Assembly (NCBI GenBank): GCA_003248805.1
Contig: QFQY01000018.1
Location: 1 to 64,000 of the forward strand
From: Chelatococcus sp.
Lineage (GTDB): Bacteria > Pseudomonadota > Alphaproteobacteria > Rhizobiales > Beijerinckiaceae
DNA: 64,000 nucleotides
Reading direction: 5' to 3'
Shown here: one piece after another, positions 10,560 through 19,165 of the stretch
Layout: every line of letters begins with the position of its first letter
Numbering within the stretch: the first letter of the stretch is position 1
Program-made: the position numbers and the translations under genes
The notes under the pieces: generated by a model
Databases searched by the model: none
What the model was told of the DNA's origin: nothing
Seen by the model: only the letters and a program-made list of their open reading frames with translations

Positions 10560-11498
10560 GTGAAGCACCTCCGGCTCCTGCGCTATGTCGACGAGGTCGC
10601 GCGCACCGGCTCGATCCGGAAGGCCTCGGAGCGGCTGAACCTCACCGCATCGGCGCTCAACCGCCGCATCCAGGACATCGAGGACGAGCTCGGCACCGCG
10701 ATCTTCGAGCGGCTGCCGCGCGGCGTGCGCCTCAATGCGGCCGGCGAGCTGCTGATCCGCCATGTCCGCGCCCAGCTTGCCGACATGGAGCGCGTGCGCT
10801 CGCAGATCGAGGATCTCTCCGGCTTCCGGCGCGGCACCGTCGCCATCGCCTGCAGCCATGCCCTCGCCAACGATTTCCTGCCGATGGAGATCGCCGCCTA
10901 TCGTCGCGAATTCCCGCTGGTGGAGTTCGACGTGCGCGTCGCCAGCCACAGCGAGGCGCTGCGCACGCTCGCCGATTACGAGGTCGATCTCGCGGTGATC
11001 TTCCGGGCCTCGGCGGGCTCTGGCTTCCAGACCCTGGCCTCGGCGGAGCAGCGCCTCGTCGCGATCATGCGGCAGGATCACCCGCTCGCCGGCGAGGGCA
11101 GCCTGCGCCTGCGCGATTGCGCCGGGTTTCCGGCCGCCCTGCCGGACCGGAGCTATGGCGGCCGCCAGAGCCTGGAGGATGCGATGGCGCGCAGCTCCTT
11201 CCGCCTCCCGGCCGTGGTCGAGTCGAATTCCTTCGAGTTCCTGCGCAACTATGTGCGCTTCGAGAACGCCATCACCTTCCAGATCGAGATCGGCGCCCCG
11301 CCCGGCCTGCGGATGCGCGACGGCCTCGTCTCGCGCCCGATCGACGCCCGCGACGTCCCGCCGGCGCGGCTGGTGATGGGCCGCCTGCATGGCCGCGCGC
11401 TGCCCGTCGCCGCCGCGAAATTCGCCGAGCAGTTGGCCCGCAGGCTGGAGGAGCCTGCCCAGGCCACGGCAGGCATTGCCTCTGAGCCCTCATCCTGA
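10560..11498 (+). CDS. LysR family transcriptional regulator
   Basis: A 312-residue regulator with a GTG start. The winged helix-turn-helix is at residues 1-60, with the recognition region SIRKASERLNLTASALNRRI and the LysR hallmark ELGTAIFERLPRGVRLNAAG. The effector-binding domain fills residues 90-295. It is transcribed away from the ABC/amidohydrolase operon and is the natural candidate for its control. The last codons and the TGA lie inside a palindromic intergenic repeat beginning at 11485, so the C-terminal EPSS is repeat-derived. Confidence 0.88.
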   Translation: MKHLRLLRYVDEVARTGSIRKASERLNLTASALNRRIQDIEDELGTAIFERLPRGVRLNAAGELLIRHVRAQLADMERVRSQIEDLSGFRRGTVAIACSHALANDFLPMEIAAYRREFPLVEFDVRVASHSEALRTLADYEVDLAVIFRASAGSGFQTLASAEQRLVAIMRQDHPLAGEGSLRLRDCAGFPAALPDRSYGGRQSLEDAMARSSFRLPAVVESNSFEFLRNYVRFENAITFQIEIGAPPGLRMRDGLVSRPIDARDVPPARLVMGRLHGRALPVAAAKFAEQLARRLEEPAQATAGIASEPSS

Positions 11499-11599
11499 GG
11501 AGCCGCGCTAGCGGCGTCTCGAAGGATGCTCCAGGTGGCTCCAGAGAGATCTGGAGCATCCTTCGAGACGCGCCTGCGGCGCTCCTCAGGATGAGGGCT
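11485..11599. repeat. palindromic intergenic repeat, family 1, copy a
   Basis: Perfect 17-bp outer arms (11485-11501 and 11583-11599, beginning AGCCCTCATCCTGAGGA) enclose inner inverted sequence around GTCTCGAAGGATG / CATCCTTCGAGAC. The whole unit could fold into a long imperfect hairpin. It sits between convergent genes and supplies the stop codon of the LysR gene. Four more copies occur in this window. Confidence 0.9.
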
Positions 11600-11631
11600 G
11601 AGGGCAAACGATGCTGCAGCGAAAAGCCAAC

Positions 11632-12210
11632 TCACATCCACTTCGGCACGGTGACGCGCTCGAACGCCGCGAGCCCGTCGAGCAGCGTCGCCGGCTCGGC
11701 CGAAAGCACGATGCCCTGGCGATGGGCCGGCGGCAGGAACCCCTGCGCGATCATGTGGTCGATGAAGCCCATGAAGGGCTGGTAGTAGCCGGCGACGTCG
11801 TAGAGCCCCGCCGGCTTGTCGATCTCCCCGAGCTGGTTGAGCGTCCAGGCCTCCATGAACTCCTCCAGCGTGCCGATGCCGCCCGGCATCGCGATGAAGG
11901 CGTCGGAGAGCTCCGCCATCCGCTCCTTGCGCGCCCGCATGGTGGTCACCGTCTCGCCGCGCGTCAGGCCGGGATGCAGATGGCCGAGATCGGCGAGGCG
12001 CCTGGTGATGACGCCATGGACCTCACCGCCCGCCGCGAGCGCGGCATCGGCGACGATCCCCATCAGCCCCTTGTGGGTGCCGCCGAAGACGAGCGTGACC
12101 CGGCGCCGGCCGAGTTCGGTCCCAAGCGCATGGGCGGCGGTCTTGTAGGTCTCTCCGAGACCGGTGTTCGAGCCGCAGAACAGGGCGATCGAACGGAGTG
12201 GGCGCGTCAT
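11632..12210 (-). CDS. LOG family protein (cytokinin-activating phosphoribohydrolase type)
   Basis: A 192-residue Rossmann-like protein of the LOG/TIGR00730 family. Nucleotide-binding motifs are visible: FCGSNTG at residues 11-17, GGTHKGLMG near 50 and the catalytic PGGIGTLEE near 109. Members hydrolyse the N-glycosidic bond of nucleoside 5'-monophosphates, including cytokinin ribotides; in bacteria the physiological substrate is often just AMP-like. The ATG at 12210 gives the normal family length. The frame is open far upstream, but that region overlaps the formamidase gene. It stands alone, convergent with the LysR gene. Confidence 0.88.
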   Translation of the reverse strand: MTRPLRSIALFCGSNTGLGETYKTAAHALGTELGRRRVTLVFGGTHKGLMGIVADAALAAGGEVHGVITRRLADLGHLHPGLTRGETVTTMRARKERMAELSDAFIAMPGGIGTLEEFMEAWTLNQLGEIDKPAGLYDVAGYYQPFMGFIDHMIAQGFLPPAHRQGIVLSAEPATLLDGLAAFERVTVPKWM

Positions 12211-12381
12211 GGCGAAGAGATCCGGATGATGATGGGCGCGCCAACAGGCCGCGCCGGCCGGCGAATTGCAACCCCGTGCCCCCGCCCCCGGCGCGATCGC
12301 ATCTCGACCGGGCCGGGCGCGCAGGCCATGCTCGCCCGACGACGCGCATGCGGACACAGAACGGGACCCGACGGACAAGCC

Positions 12382-13323
12382 ATGCCCCATCATCTCAAAG
12401 CCTCGCCTGAGACCACGCGCTGGGGCTATTTCGACGCCTCCGTCCCACCCGTCCTGACCGTGAAGAGCGGCGACACGGTCGTCATCGAGACGGTGAGCGG
12501 CAGCCCGGACATCCTGCCAGCCTCCGGCTTCCACATCCCGCCGGAGCTGCTCGCCATCCACGCGGCCGAGAAGGGCATCCCCTTCGGCCCGCACATCGTG
12601 ACCGGCCCGGTCGCCGTCGAGGGCGCCGAGCCGGGCGACGTGCTCGAGGTCCGCATCCTCGACGTCGCGCTCCGTCAGGACTGGGGCTACAACCTCAACC
12701 GCCCGCTCGCCGGAACGCTGCCGGACGACTTTCCCGACTTCCACCACATGACCATCCCGCTCGACGCGCAGCGGATGGTCGGCACCCTGCCCTGGGGGCT
12801 CGAGCTGCCGCTCGCGCCGTTCTTCGGCGTGATGGGTGTCGCGCCGCCGCCGTCCTGGCGGCGCTGCACCTCGGTGATCCCGCGCGCCTTCGGCGGCAAT
12901 CTCGACAACAAGGAGCTGGTGGCGGGCTCGACGCTCTACCTCCCGGTCTTCGTCGCGGGCGCGCTGTTCTCCTGCGGCGACGGCCATGGCGTGCAGGGCG
13001 ACGGCGAGGTCAACGTCACGGCGATCGAAACGGCGCTGAAGGGCACCTTCCAGTTCGTCCTCCGCAAGGACCTGGACCTGACCTATCCGCAGGCCGAGAC
13101 CCCGACGCATGTCGTGACCATGGGCATGGACCCCGATCTCGACCGCTGCGTCGAGAAGGCCCTGCGCGACATGATCGCGCTGGTCGTGGCGCGCACCGGC
13201 ATCACCCGCGAACAGGCCTACGCCCTCTGCTCCATGGCCGCCGACTTGCGCGTCACCCAGACGGTGAACCAGCACAAGGGCGCGCATTGCATGCTGAAGA
13301 AAGAGTTCCTGGCGCGCGGGTGA
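12382..13323 (+). CDS. acetamidase/formamidase family protein
   Basis: A 313-residue protein of the FmdA_AmdA family, which hydrolyses short aliphatic amides to ammonia and the acid. Recognisable segments include SGDTVVIETVSG at the N terminus, GPVAVEGAEPGDVLEV near residue 75, GGNLDNKELVAGSTLYLPV in the centre and FSCGDGHGVQGDGEV near 195, typical conserved stretches of the family. The ATG at 12382 matches the family length; the upstream open frame overlaps the LOG gene on the other strand. Possible ammonia release from an amide fits with the nitrogen-scavenging genes on either side, but the substrate is inferred. Confidence 0.88.
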   Translation: MPHHLKASPETTRWGYFDASVPPVLTVKSGDTVVIETVSGSPDILPASGFHIPPELLAIHAAEKGIPFGPHIVTGPVAVEGAEPGDVLEVRILDVALRQDWGYNLNRPLAGTLPDDFPDFHHMTIPLDAQRMVGTLPWGLELPLAPFFGVMGVAPPPSWRRCTSVIPRAFGGNLDNKELVAGSTLYLPVFVAGALFSCGDGHGVQGDGEVNVTAIETALKGTFQFVLRKDLDLTYPQAETPTHVVTMGMDPDLDRCVEKALRDMIALVVARTGITREQAYALCSMAADLRVTQTVNQHKGAHCMLKKEFLARG

Positions 13324-13332
13324 GGCGAGCGG

Positions 13333-13461
13333 GCGTCATTCTCGGGCCGCGCTACGCGCGGACCCGAGAACCTCTCATGACCAGATGCCCCTGAAGCCCT
13401 CACCCTGAAGAAACAGGGAAGGCTGTCCCGAGATGCTCGCGTCAAGCCCGAGCATGACGCG
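13333..13461. repeat. palindromic intergenic repeat, family 2, copy a
   Basis: GCGTCAT at 13333-13339 is matched by ATGACGC at 13454-13460, with an inner hairpin TTCTCGGG / CCCGAGAA and a distal GATGCTCG...CGAGCATG stem. It lies between convergent genes. Copies b (20038) and c (33709) share the GTCAAGCCCGAGCATGACG type end. Confidence 0.75.
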
Positions 13462-13466
13462 CGTCC

Positions 13467-15062
13467 TCAGAGCCCCAGCGCGCAGCCGTCCTTGCGGGGG
13501 TCGGAGCCGCCGGTCAGCGTGCCCTTCTCCCAGTCGATCCAGATCGCCTGCGCGCCGCCGATCGGCGACTTCGGCGGCTCGATCTTGAAGCCGCGCCGCT
13601 CCAGCTCGGCGCCCGCGCTCACCCGCAGCCGCCCCTCGGTCTCGACGGTCGCGGTGCCCGGCAGCGGGAAGAGCCGCGGCAGGTCCATCGCCTCCTGCAG
13701 GTCGAGCCCGTGGTCGAACAGCTTCGACAGGAAATGGGCGTGGCCCATCGCCTGATACTGCCCGCCCATCACGCCGAACGGCATCACCACCCTGCCCTTT
13801 TCGGCGACCATGCCGGGGATGATGGTGTGCAGCGGGCGCTTGCGCGGGGCGATGGCGTTGGGATGCCCCGGCTTCAGCACGAAGCCCTGCGCGCGGTTCT
13901 GGAACAGCACGCCGGAATCCGGCGTCATCAGGGCGCTGCCATAGGGGTGGAAGATCGAGTTGATGAAGCTGACCGCATTGCGGTCCTTGTCGACCACGCA
14001 GAGATAGACCGTGTCGCTGTGCTCGGCGCCCACCTCGATCGGCGCGACGGGTACGGTCGCCTTCGAAGGGTCGATCCGCGCGGCGAGCGTGTCTGCCAGC
14101 CGGTCGGAGAGGAGCTCCTCGACCGGCACGCCGGCCTTCGCCGGGTCCGCGAGATAGCTGTCGCGCGCCGCATAGGCCAGCCGCGTCGCCTCGATCTCGA
14201 TATGGAGATTGGCGGGGTCGAGAGGGTCGCCGGACGGCTTGAAGCGCTCGAGGATCTTCATGATCATCAGCGCGATGATGCCCTGGCCGTTCGGCGGGCA
14301 CTCATAGACCGTGCGGCCCCGGAAGGTCGTGCTGATCGGCGTGACGTATTCGCCCGCCGCGCTCTCGAAATCCTCGCGCGTGTGCAGCCCGCCGCGATCC
14401 CGCAGATAGGAGATCATGCCGTCGGTGAGGCTGCCACGATAGAAAGCGTCCGCGCCCTCGCGGCCGATGATCTCCAGCGTCTCGGCGAGCTTCGGCTGCT
14501 TCTGCACCGTGCCGGCGGCCGGCGCCTCGCCATCGACCAGGAAGGTCGCGGCGGTATTGGCGTCGCGCCGCAGGATGTCGCGCTGCGCGGCGAGGTCGTA
14601 GGCGACGCGGGGCGCCAGGACATAGCCTTCGCGGGCCAGCTTGATCGCGGGCTGGAGGATTTCCTTCAGGCTCATCCGGCCATGCGCGCCGACGAGCTGC
14701 GACCAGGCGTCGACGGCGCCAGGCACGGTGACCGCATGCGGCGACTGCCGTTCGATCGCGGCGATCCCGGCCTTCTCGTACCATTCGACCGTCGCGGCGG
14801 CCGGGGCCCGGCCCGAGCCGTTGAACGCCTTCACATCGGTGCTGCCCTCCGCCGAGAGCAGCGCGAAGCAGTCTCCGCCGATGCCGGTGGAACCGGGCTC
14901 GACCACGCATTGCACGGCGCAGGCGGCGACCGCGGCGTCGATCGCCTTGCCGCCCGCGCGCAGCACGTCGAGAGCCGCAATGGTGGCGAGGGGATGGGAC
15001 GTGGCGGCCATGGCCTCCCGGCTCATGGCCGGGGAGCGGCCGGGCAGTTCGAAATCACGCAT
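13467..15062 (-). CDS. gamma-glutamyltransferase family protein, apparently cytoplasmic
   Basis: A 531-residue Ntn-hydrolase precursor. The autoprocessing/nucleophile threonine is expected in EHSDTVYLCVVD near residue 345, dividing a large and a small subunit. Other family landmarks are EPGSTGIGGDCFAL, GRAPAAA, CPPNGQG and the oxyanion GVMGGQYQAMGH. No signal peptide precedes the catalytic domain (start MRDFELPGR), so a cytosolic location is inferred, unlike periplasmic GGT. The ATG at 15062 excludes an upstream open stretch that lies in a palindromic repeat. It follows an orphan oligopeptide-binding protein gene on the same strand, so use of gamma-glutamyl compounds or acylated peptides is plausible. 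Confidence 0.87.
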   Translation of the reverse strand: MRDFELPGRSPAMSREAMAATSHPLATIAALDVLRAGGKAIDAAVAACAVQCVVEPGSTGIGGDCFALLSAEGSTDVKAFNGSGRAPAAATVEWYEKAGIAAIERQSPHAVTVPGAVDAWSQLVGAHGRMSLKEILQPAIKLAREGYVLAPRVAYDLAAQRDILRRDANTAATFLVDGEAPAAGTVQKQPKLAETLEIIGREGADAFYRGSLTDGMISYLRDRGGLHTREDFESAAGEYVTPISTTFRGRTVYECPPNGQGIIALMIMKILERFKPSGDPLDPANLHIEIEATRLAYAARDSYLADPAKAGVPVEELLSDRLADTLAARIDPSKATVPVAPIEVGAEHSDTVYLCVVDKDRNAVSFINSIFHPYGSALMTPDSGVLFQNRAQGFVLKPGHPNAIAPRKRPLHTIIPGMVAEKGRVVMPFGVMGGQYQAMGHAHFLSKLFDHGLDLQEAMDLPRLFPLPGTATVETEGRLRVSAGAELERRGFKIEPPKSPIGGAQAIWIDWEKGTLTGGSDPRKDGCALGL

Positions 15063-15161
15063 GGACAGTTTCCTCGGTCGTCTTTTGTGGCCGCCCGGCT
15101 TAGCGGGCGGCCGCGGTGGTGGGCAAGTGCATCGGTTGGGAACGCTATCGGTAGATCTCCG

Positions 15162-15283
15162 AGCCCTCATCCTGAGGAAGCCCGAAGGGCTGTCTCGAAG
15201 GATGCTCCAGCGGTCTTGGGACCCTCCTGGAGACATCCTTCGAGACTCCATCCCTTGCGGGATGGCTCCTCAGGATGAGGACT
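15162..15283. repeat. palindromic intergenic repeat, family 1, copy b
   Basis: Arms AGCCCTCATCCTGAGGA at 15162-15178 and TCCTCAGGATGAGGACT at 15267-15283 flank GTCTCGAAGGATG and CATCCTTCGAGAC. It lies between two genes of the same strand (binding protein and gamma-glutamyltransferase) and may attenuate or protect the transcript. Confidence 0.88.
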
Positions 15284-15305
15284 GAGCTGGGGGTCTCCGT
15301 CGGGA

Positions 15306-16889
15306 TCAACCCTTGCGGATGTTCGAGAACACCGGAACGCCGCTCAGGATGCCGGTGATGTTCTTGCGGTAGGCGATCGGCTGGAAATACTGCCCGGCCG
15401 GCACATAGGGCACGTCGAGCAGCGCCTGCTTCTCGATCTCCGCCGCAAGGGATTTCAGCTCGGCGAGCGTCGACGCCTCGAGCCACTTCGCCCGCAGCGC
15501 CTCGATCTGCGGGCTCGTCGGCCAGCCGGGGCTGGCCCGCTCGCCATTGCCGCGCATCGGCGTATTCGTCGCGGGCGAGCCGAGGTCGAGGCCCGACCAG
15601 TAGGTGACATAGGCGCTCCAGCCGCCTTCCTCGACGGGCCGGCGATTGGTGATGCGCTGGAGAACGGTGCCCCAGTCCGCCGCCACGAAATCGACGTTGA
15701 TGCCGATCTGGCGCATCGCGTCCATCGCGACCTCGGCCACCTGCGAGATGCGCGGCACGTCCTGCCCGGACAGGAAGACGACGCGCTCGCCCTTGTAGCC
15801 CGCCGCTTCCAGATCCTTCTTCAGCTTGGCCATGTCCTTGGGCTGGGCCAGTGCCGATGCCGCGGCGTCCGAGGCCATCGGCGAGTTGACCGGGAAGAAC
15901 CCCATGGTCGCGTGCTTCACCGCGGGATCGCCGCCGACGACGGCGCTCATGCAGGCCGACTGGTCGATCGCCTGCAGGATGACACGGCGGATCGCCGGAT
16001 TGTTGAAGGGCGGATGCAGGTGGTTCAGGCGGACCTGCCCGGCCATGCCGTTGGGATCCTTGACCTCGACGACGATGTTCGGGTCCTTGCGCAGCACGGG
16101 CAGCATGTCGATCAGCGGCTGCTCGACGAAATCGACGGCCCCGGTCTGAAGCGCCGAGATCGCGGTGGACGGGTCCGGCATGATCTGGAACTCGATCCGG
16201 TCGAGGAACCCGGCGCGGGAGCCGGCCGTGAAGCTCGCCGGCTCCGAGCGCGGCACATAGCCCTCGTGACGCGCATAGACGTGCTTGGCGCCGGGGACGC
16301 GCTCTTCCTTCACATAGCGGTACGGACCGGAGCCGATGACCTCGGGGATCTGCTTGTATGCGTCGGTCTCGGCCAGCCGCTCGGGCATGATCGCCGCGAC
16401 GAGCGCGCTCGGCCGCGCCAGCGCCGCCGGCAGCATCGGGAAGGGCTTCTTCAGGCGGAAGACGATGGTGCGGTCGTCGGGAGCGGAGAGTTCGTCGGTC
16501 ACCGCCATCAGCGACTGGCCGAAGGCATCGCGCACGCCCCAGCGCTTGATCGAGGCCACCGCGTCGCGAGCCAGCACCTTGCTGCCATCGTGGAAGACGA
16601 GGCCGGGGCGCAGCGTCAGCGTCCAGCGCTTGCCGCCATCCTCGACGACATGGCCCTCGACCATCTGCGGCTGCGGCTCGAACTTGTCGTCGAGGCCGTA
16701 CAGCGTGTCCCAGACGAGCAGCGCGTGGGTGCGGGTCGAGTAGCCCGACGTCCAGATCGGATCGATGATCGCGACGTCCGAATAGGGCACGAAGCGCAGC
16801 GTGTTGGCGCCCTGCGCGCGGGCGATATGCGGAGCCGCCGGCAGCAGAGCGGCAGCGGTGGAGGCTTTCAGAAACTGTCGTCTGTCCAT
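15306..16889 (-). CDS. peptide/oligopeptide ABC substrate-binding protein, DppA/OppA family
   Basis: A 527-residue SBP_bac_5 protein. The N terminus DRRQFLKASTAAALLPAAP is a Tat-style signal (RRQFLK) with cleavage after ARA near residue 25. Family features include YEGLD-type segment DTLYGLDDKFEPQPQMVEG, the FHDGSKV region near residue 100 and the NHLHPPFNNPAIRRVILQAID stretch. No permease or ATPase gene is nearby, so it must use components encoded elsewhere. A GntR regulator gene lies 50 bp upstream on the same strand and a gamma-glutamyltransferase downstream. Ligand unknown. Confidence 0.9.
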   Translation of the reverse strand: MDRRQFLKASTAAALLPAAPHIARAQGANTLRFVPYSDVAIIDPIWTSGYSTRTHALLVWDTLYGLDDKFEPQPQMVEGHVVEDGGKRWTLTLRPGLVFHDGSKVLARDAVASIKRWGVRDAFGQSLMAVTDELSAPDDRTIVFRLKKPFPMLPAALARPSALVAAIMPERLAETDAYKQIPEVIGSGPYRYVKEERVPGAKHVYARHEGYVPRSEPASFTAGSRAGFLDRIEFQIMPDPSTAISALQTGAVDFVEQPLIDMLPVLRKDPNIVVEVKDPNGMAGQVRLNHLHPPFNNPAIRRVILQAIDQSACMSAVVGGDPAVKHATMGFFPVNSPMASDAAASALAQPKDMAKLKKDLEAAGYKGERVVFLSGQDVPRISQVAEVAMDAMRQIGINVDFVAADWGTVLQRITNRRPVEEGGWSAYVTYWSGLDLGSPATNTPMRGNGERASPGWPTSPQIEALRAKWLEASTLAELKSLAAEIEKQALLDVPYVPAGQYFQPIAYRKNITGILSGVPVFSNIRKG

Positions 16890-16939
16890 GATGATCCCCT
16901 GCTTTGTCGTTGGTGTGGGCGTGATGGGCGAAGGGCGGC

Positions 16940-17689
16940 TCAGGCTGGCAGCGGCTCGAGCCGGCGCTGGCGCGGCGCCTCGCTCGCGATGTTCTCGCGG
17001 CGCAGGAAGTCGACGAGATGCGGCGTGGTGCGCATGACGTGGTCGCGCATCGCCTGCTCGGCATGGGCGGCGTCGCCGGTCCGCAACGCATCGACGACGA
17101 CGTGCTGGGCGCGGGTGCCGGTCGAGGGCTTCTCGATATGGTGGAGCCAGACCCGCATATAGGGCTCGATCGCGATGTGCAGCGCCGAGATCTGGCGGAT
17201 CAGCTTCGGCCGTCCCGACAGGACGCAGATGTGTTCGTGGAAGGCCTGATGATGCGCGAACCATGCGTCGCCACCGGCCTGTTCGGCGCGGTCCATCAGG
17301 TCGAGATAGCGCTCGAGTTCGGCGATGACCCTGGCGTCGACATGCGGCATGGCGAGCCTGACGGCGAGCCCTTCGAGCACCGAGCGGATCTCGAACACCT
17401 CGACGATCTCCTCGATCGTCAGGCCCGAGACGACACAGCCGCGATTGGGCCTGATCTGCACCAGCCCCTCGGTCGCCAGCCGCTGGAAGGCCTCGCGCAC
17501 CGGCATCCGGCTCATGCCGAGCTGCCCGGCGATGACCTCCGGGACCAGGCGGTCGCCCGGCCGGTAGCGGCCCTGCCGGATCGCCGAGAGGATCGCGAGA
17601 TACGCCTCCTCCTGCGCCGTGCCGGGCTGCGCCGCCTTCCCGAAAACCGCCATGCCGTGCGCATCCCGCGTTGCGGACGCAGCCGGCAT
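16940..17689 (-). CDS. GntR family transcriptional regulator, FadR/FCD subgroup
   Basis: A 249-residue regulator. An N-terminal winged helix (about residues 25-95) contains YRPGDRLVPEVIAGQLGMSRMPVREAFQRL, the GntR signature split here by ordinary spacing. The all-helical FCD domain follows, with metal-type residues in the FHEHICVLSG and HVVVDAL regions. It is the first gene of a likely operon with the peptide-binding protein. A short near-palindrome CACTGTATCCACT at 17703-17715, just upstream, resembles a FadR-type operator but is weak. An alternative start is the ATG at 17653. Confidence 0.88.
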   Translation of the reverse strand: MPAASATRDAHGMAVFGKAAQPGTAQEEAYLAILSAIRQGRYRPGDRLVPEVIAGQLGMSRMPVREAFQRLATEGLVQIRPNRGCVVSGLTIEEIVEVFEIRSVLEGLAVRLAMPHVDARVIAELERYLDLMDRAEQAGGDAWFAHHQAFHEHICVLSGRPKLIRQISALHIAIEPYMRVWLHHIEKPSTGTRAQHVVVDALRTGDAAHAEQAMRDHVMRTTPHLVDFLRRENIASEAPRQRRLEPLPA

Positions 17690-17964
17690 CGCCCGGTTGC
17701 ATCACTGTATCCACTTAGCCAAGGCTGCATCCGGCGCGGCCGGGAGGCAATGCGCGGGCCGCTGCTTAGGCAGGCAGGGCTGCTGATTTTGTAGCCGGGC
17801 GCCGGCATGGCGGGCCAAGGAACGCGCATCGGACAGGGCGCGGTCGCGAGCCGGCGCGGCCCGGAACCTGCAAAGCCTGCACGCGGCCGCGTCCGGTGCT
17901 ATCGTGCCGGGCCCGCAGCGAGCGGCCGCGACCACCCGGAATGCCCAGTCCACCCGGAACCCCC

Positions 17965-19146
17965 ATGCCTGCCGCCGTTCCCCTCGATCTTCGCCCCTCC
18001 TTCTCGCGCTTTCGCGAGAGCGACCCGCACCGCCTGCACTTCGCCGCCCACAGCCATCACTGCTGGCCGGACGCGACCCGCGAAGGGCAGCTCGCCGCCT
18101 GGGACGACGCTGCGCGGCTGATCGACGACAAATGGGAGGAGGTTCTCGGCCCCGTCTGGCAGGAGGTCTCGGCCGGCATCGCCGGGCATCTGAACCTGCC
18201 CGACCCGACGACGCTCGTGCCGGCCGTCAACACGCATGAATTCCTGCTGCGGCTGCTGTCCGCCTGCCCGGCCGGCAGGCCGGTGCGCATCCTGTCCACG
18301 GATGGCGAGTTCCACTCCTTCCGCCGGCAGATCGCGCGGCTGGCGGAGGACGGCCTCGTCGAGCATGTCGCCGTCGCGCCCGAGCCCTTCGCGACGCTGG
18401 CGGAACGCCTCGTCGACGCCGCGGACGAGAGCGAATTCGACCTCGTCTTCGTCAGCCAGGTCCTGTTCGGCTCCGGCTTCGCGCTCACCGACCTGCCGGC
18501 GCTGGTCGACGGCGTCTCGGCTCCCGGCCGGCTCGTCGTCATCGACGGCTATCATGGCTATCTCGCCCGCCCGACCGATCTTTCGGCCGTGGCGGAGCGC
18601 GCCTTCTACCTCGCCGGCGGCTACAAATACGCCATGGCCGGCGAAGGCGCCTGCTTCATGCACTGCCCGCCCGGCTTCGCGCCCCGACCGCGCAACACGG
18701 GCTGGTATGCCGGCTTCGGCGCGCTCTCGGCCGTTCAGGGCGCGGTCGGCTATGCCCAGGACGGTAGCCGCTTCATGGGCGCGACTTTCGATCCTTCAGG
18801 GCTCTACCGCATGCGGGCTTCGTTGCGCTGGCTGAAGGAACAGGACCTCGACGCCGGGACGATCCACGCCCACGCCGTCGCGCTGCAGGAGCGCTTCGCC
18901 GCCGGCCTCGCCGAACGCCCCTTAGGCGCGCTCGCCCTGGACAACCTCGTCGTGCCGTTGTCGACCGAAGCGCGCGGCAATTTCCTCACCTTCGAGCATC
19001 CGCAGGCGCAAGCCTGGTACAACCGATTGCACGAGGCCGGCATCGTCACCGATGTCCGCGGCACGCGCCTGCGCGTCGGCTTCGGCCTCTATCATGCTTC
19101 GCAGGATGTCGAGGCTCTGCTCGCGCGGCTGCGGACGCTCGGCTGA
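17965..19146 (+). CDS. kynureninase-like PLP-dependent enzyme (aminotransferase class V fold)
   Basis: About 393 residues with a class V fold. The PLP lysine is in GGYKYAMAGEG (Lys221 from this start), with an Asp in VVIDGYHGYL about 35 residues earlier. The N terminus has FAAHSHHCWPD, the counterpart of the substrate-binding loop of kynureninases. It lies 19 bp upstream of tryptophan 2,3-dioxygenase on the same strand, so cleavage of kynurenine to anthranilate and alanine is the likely job. It is only moderately like classical KynU, and an uncharacterised class V enzyme is the alternative. ATG at 17941 is another possible start; neither has a strong Shine-Dalgarno. Confidence 0.75.
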   Translation: MPAAVPLDLRPSFSRFRESDPHRLHFAAHSHHCWPDATREGQLAAWDDAARLIDDKWEEVLGPVWQEVSAGIAGHLNLPDPTTLVPAVNTHEFLLRLLSACPAGRPVRILSTDGEFHSFRRQIARLAEDGLVEHVAVAPEPFATLAERLVDAADESEFDLVFVSQVLFGSGFALTDLPALVDGVSAPGRLVVIDGYHGYLARPTDLSAVAERAFYLAGGYKYAMAGEGACFMHCPPGFAPRPRNTGWYAGFGALSAVQGAVGYAQDGSRFMGATFDPSGLYRMRASLRWLKEQDLDAGTIHAHAVALQERFAAGLAERPLGALALDNLVVPLSTEARGNFLTFEHPQAQAWYNRLHEAGIVTDVRGTRLRVGFGLYHASQDVEALLARLRTLG

Positions 19147-19165
19147 CCGGGAGAAAGGACGAGCC

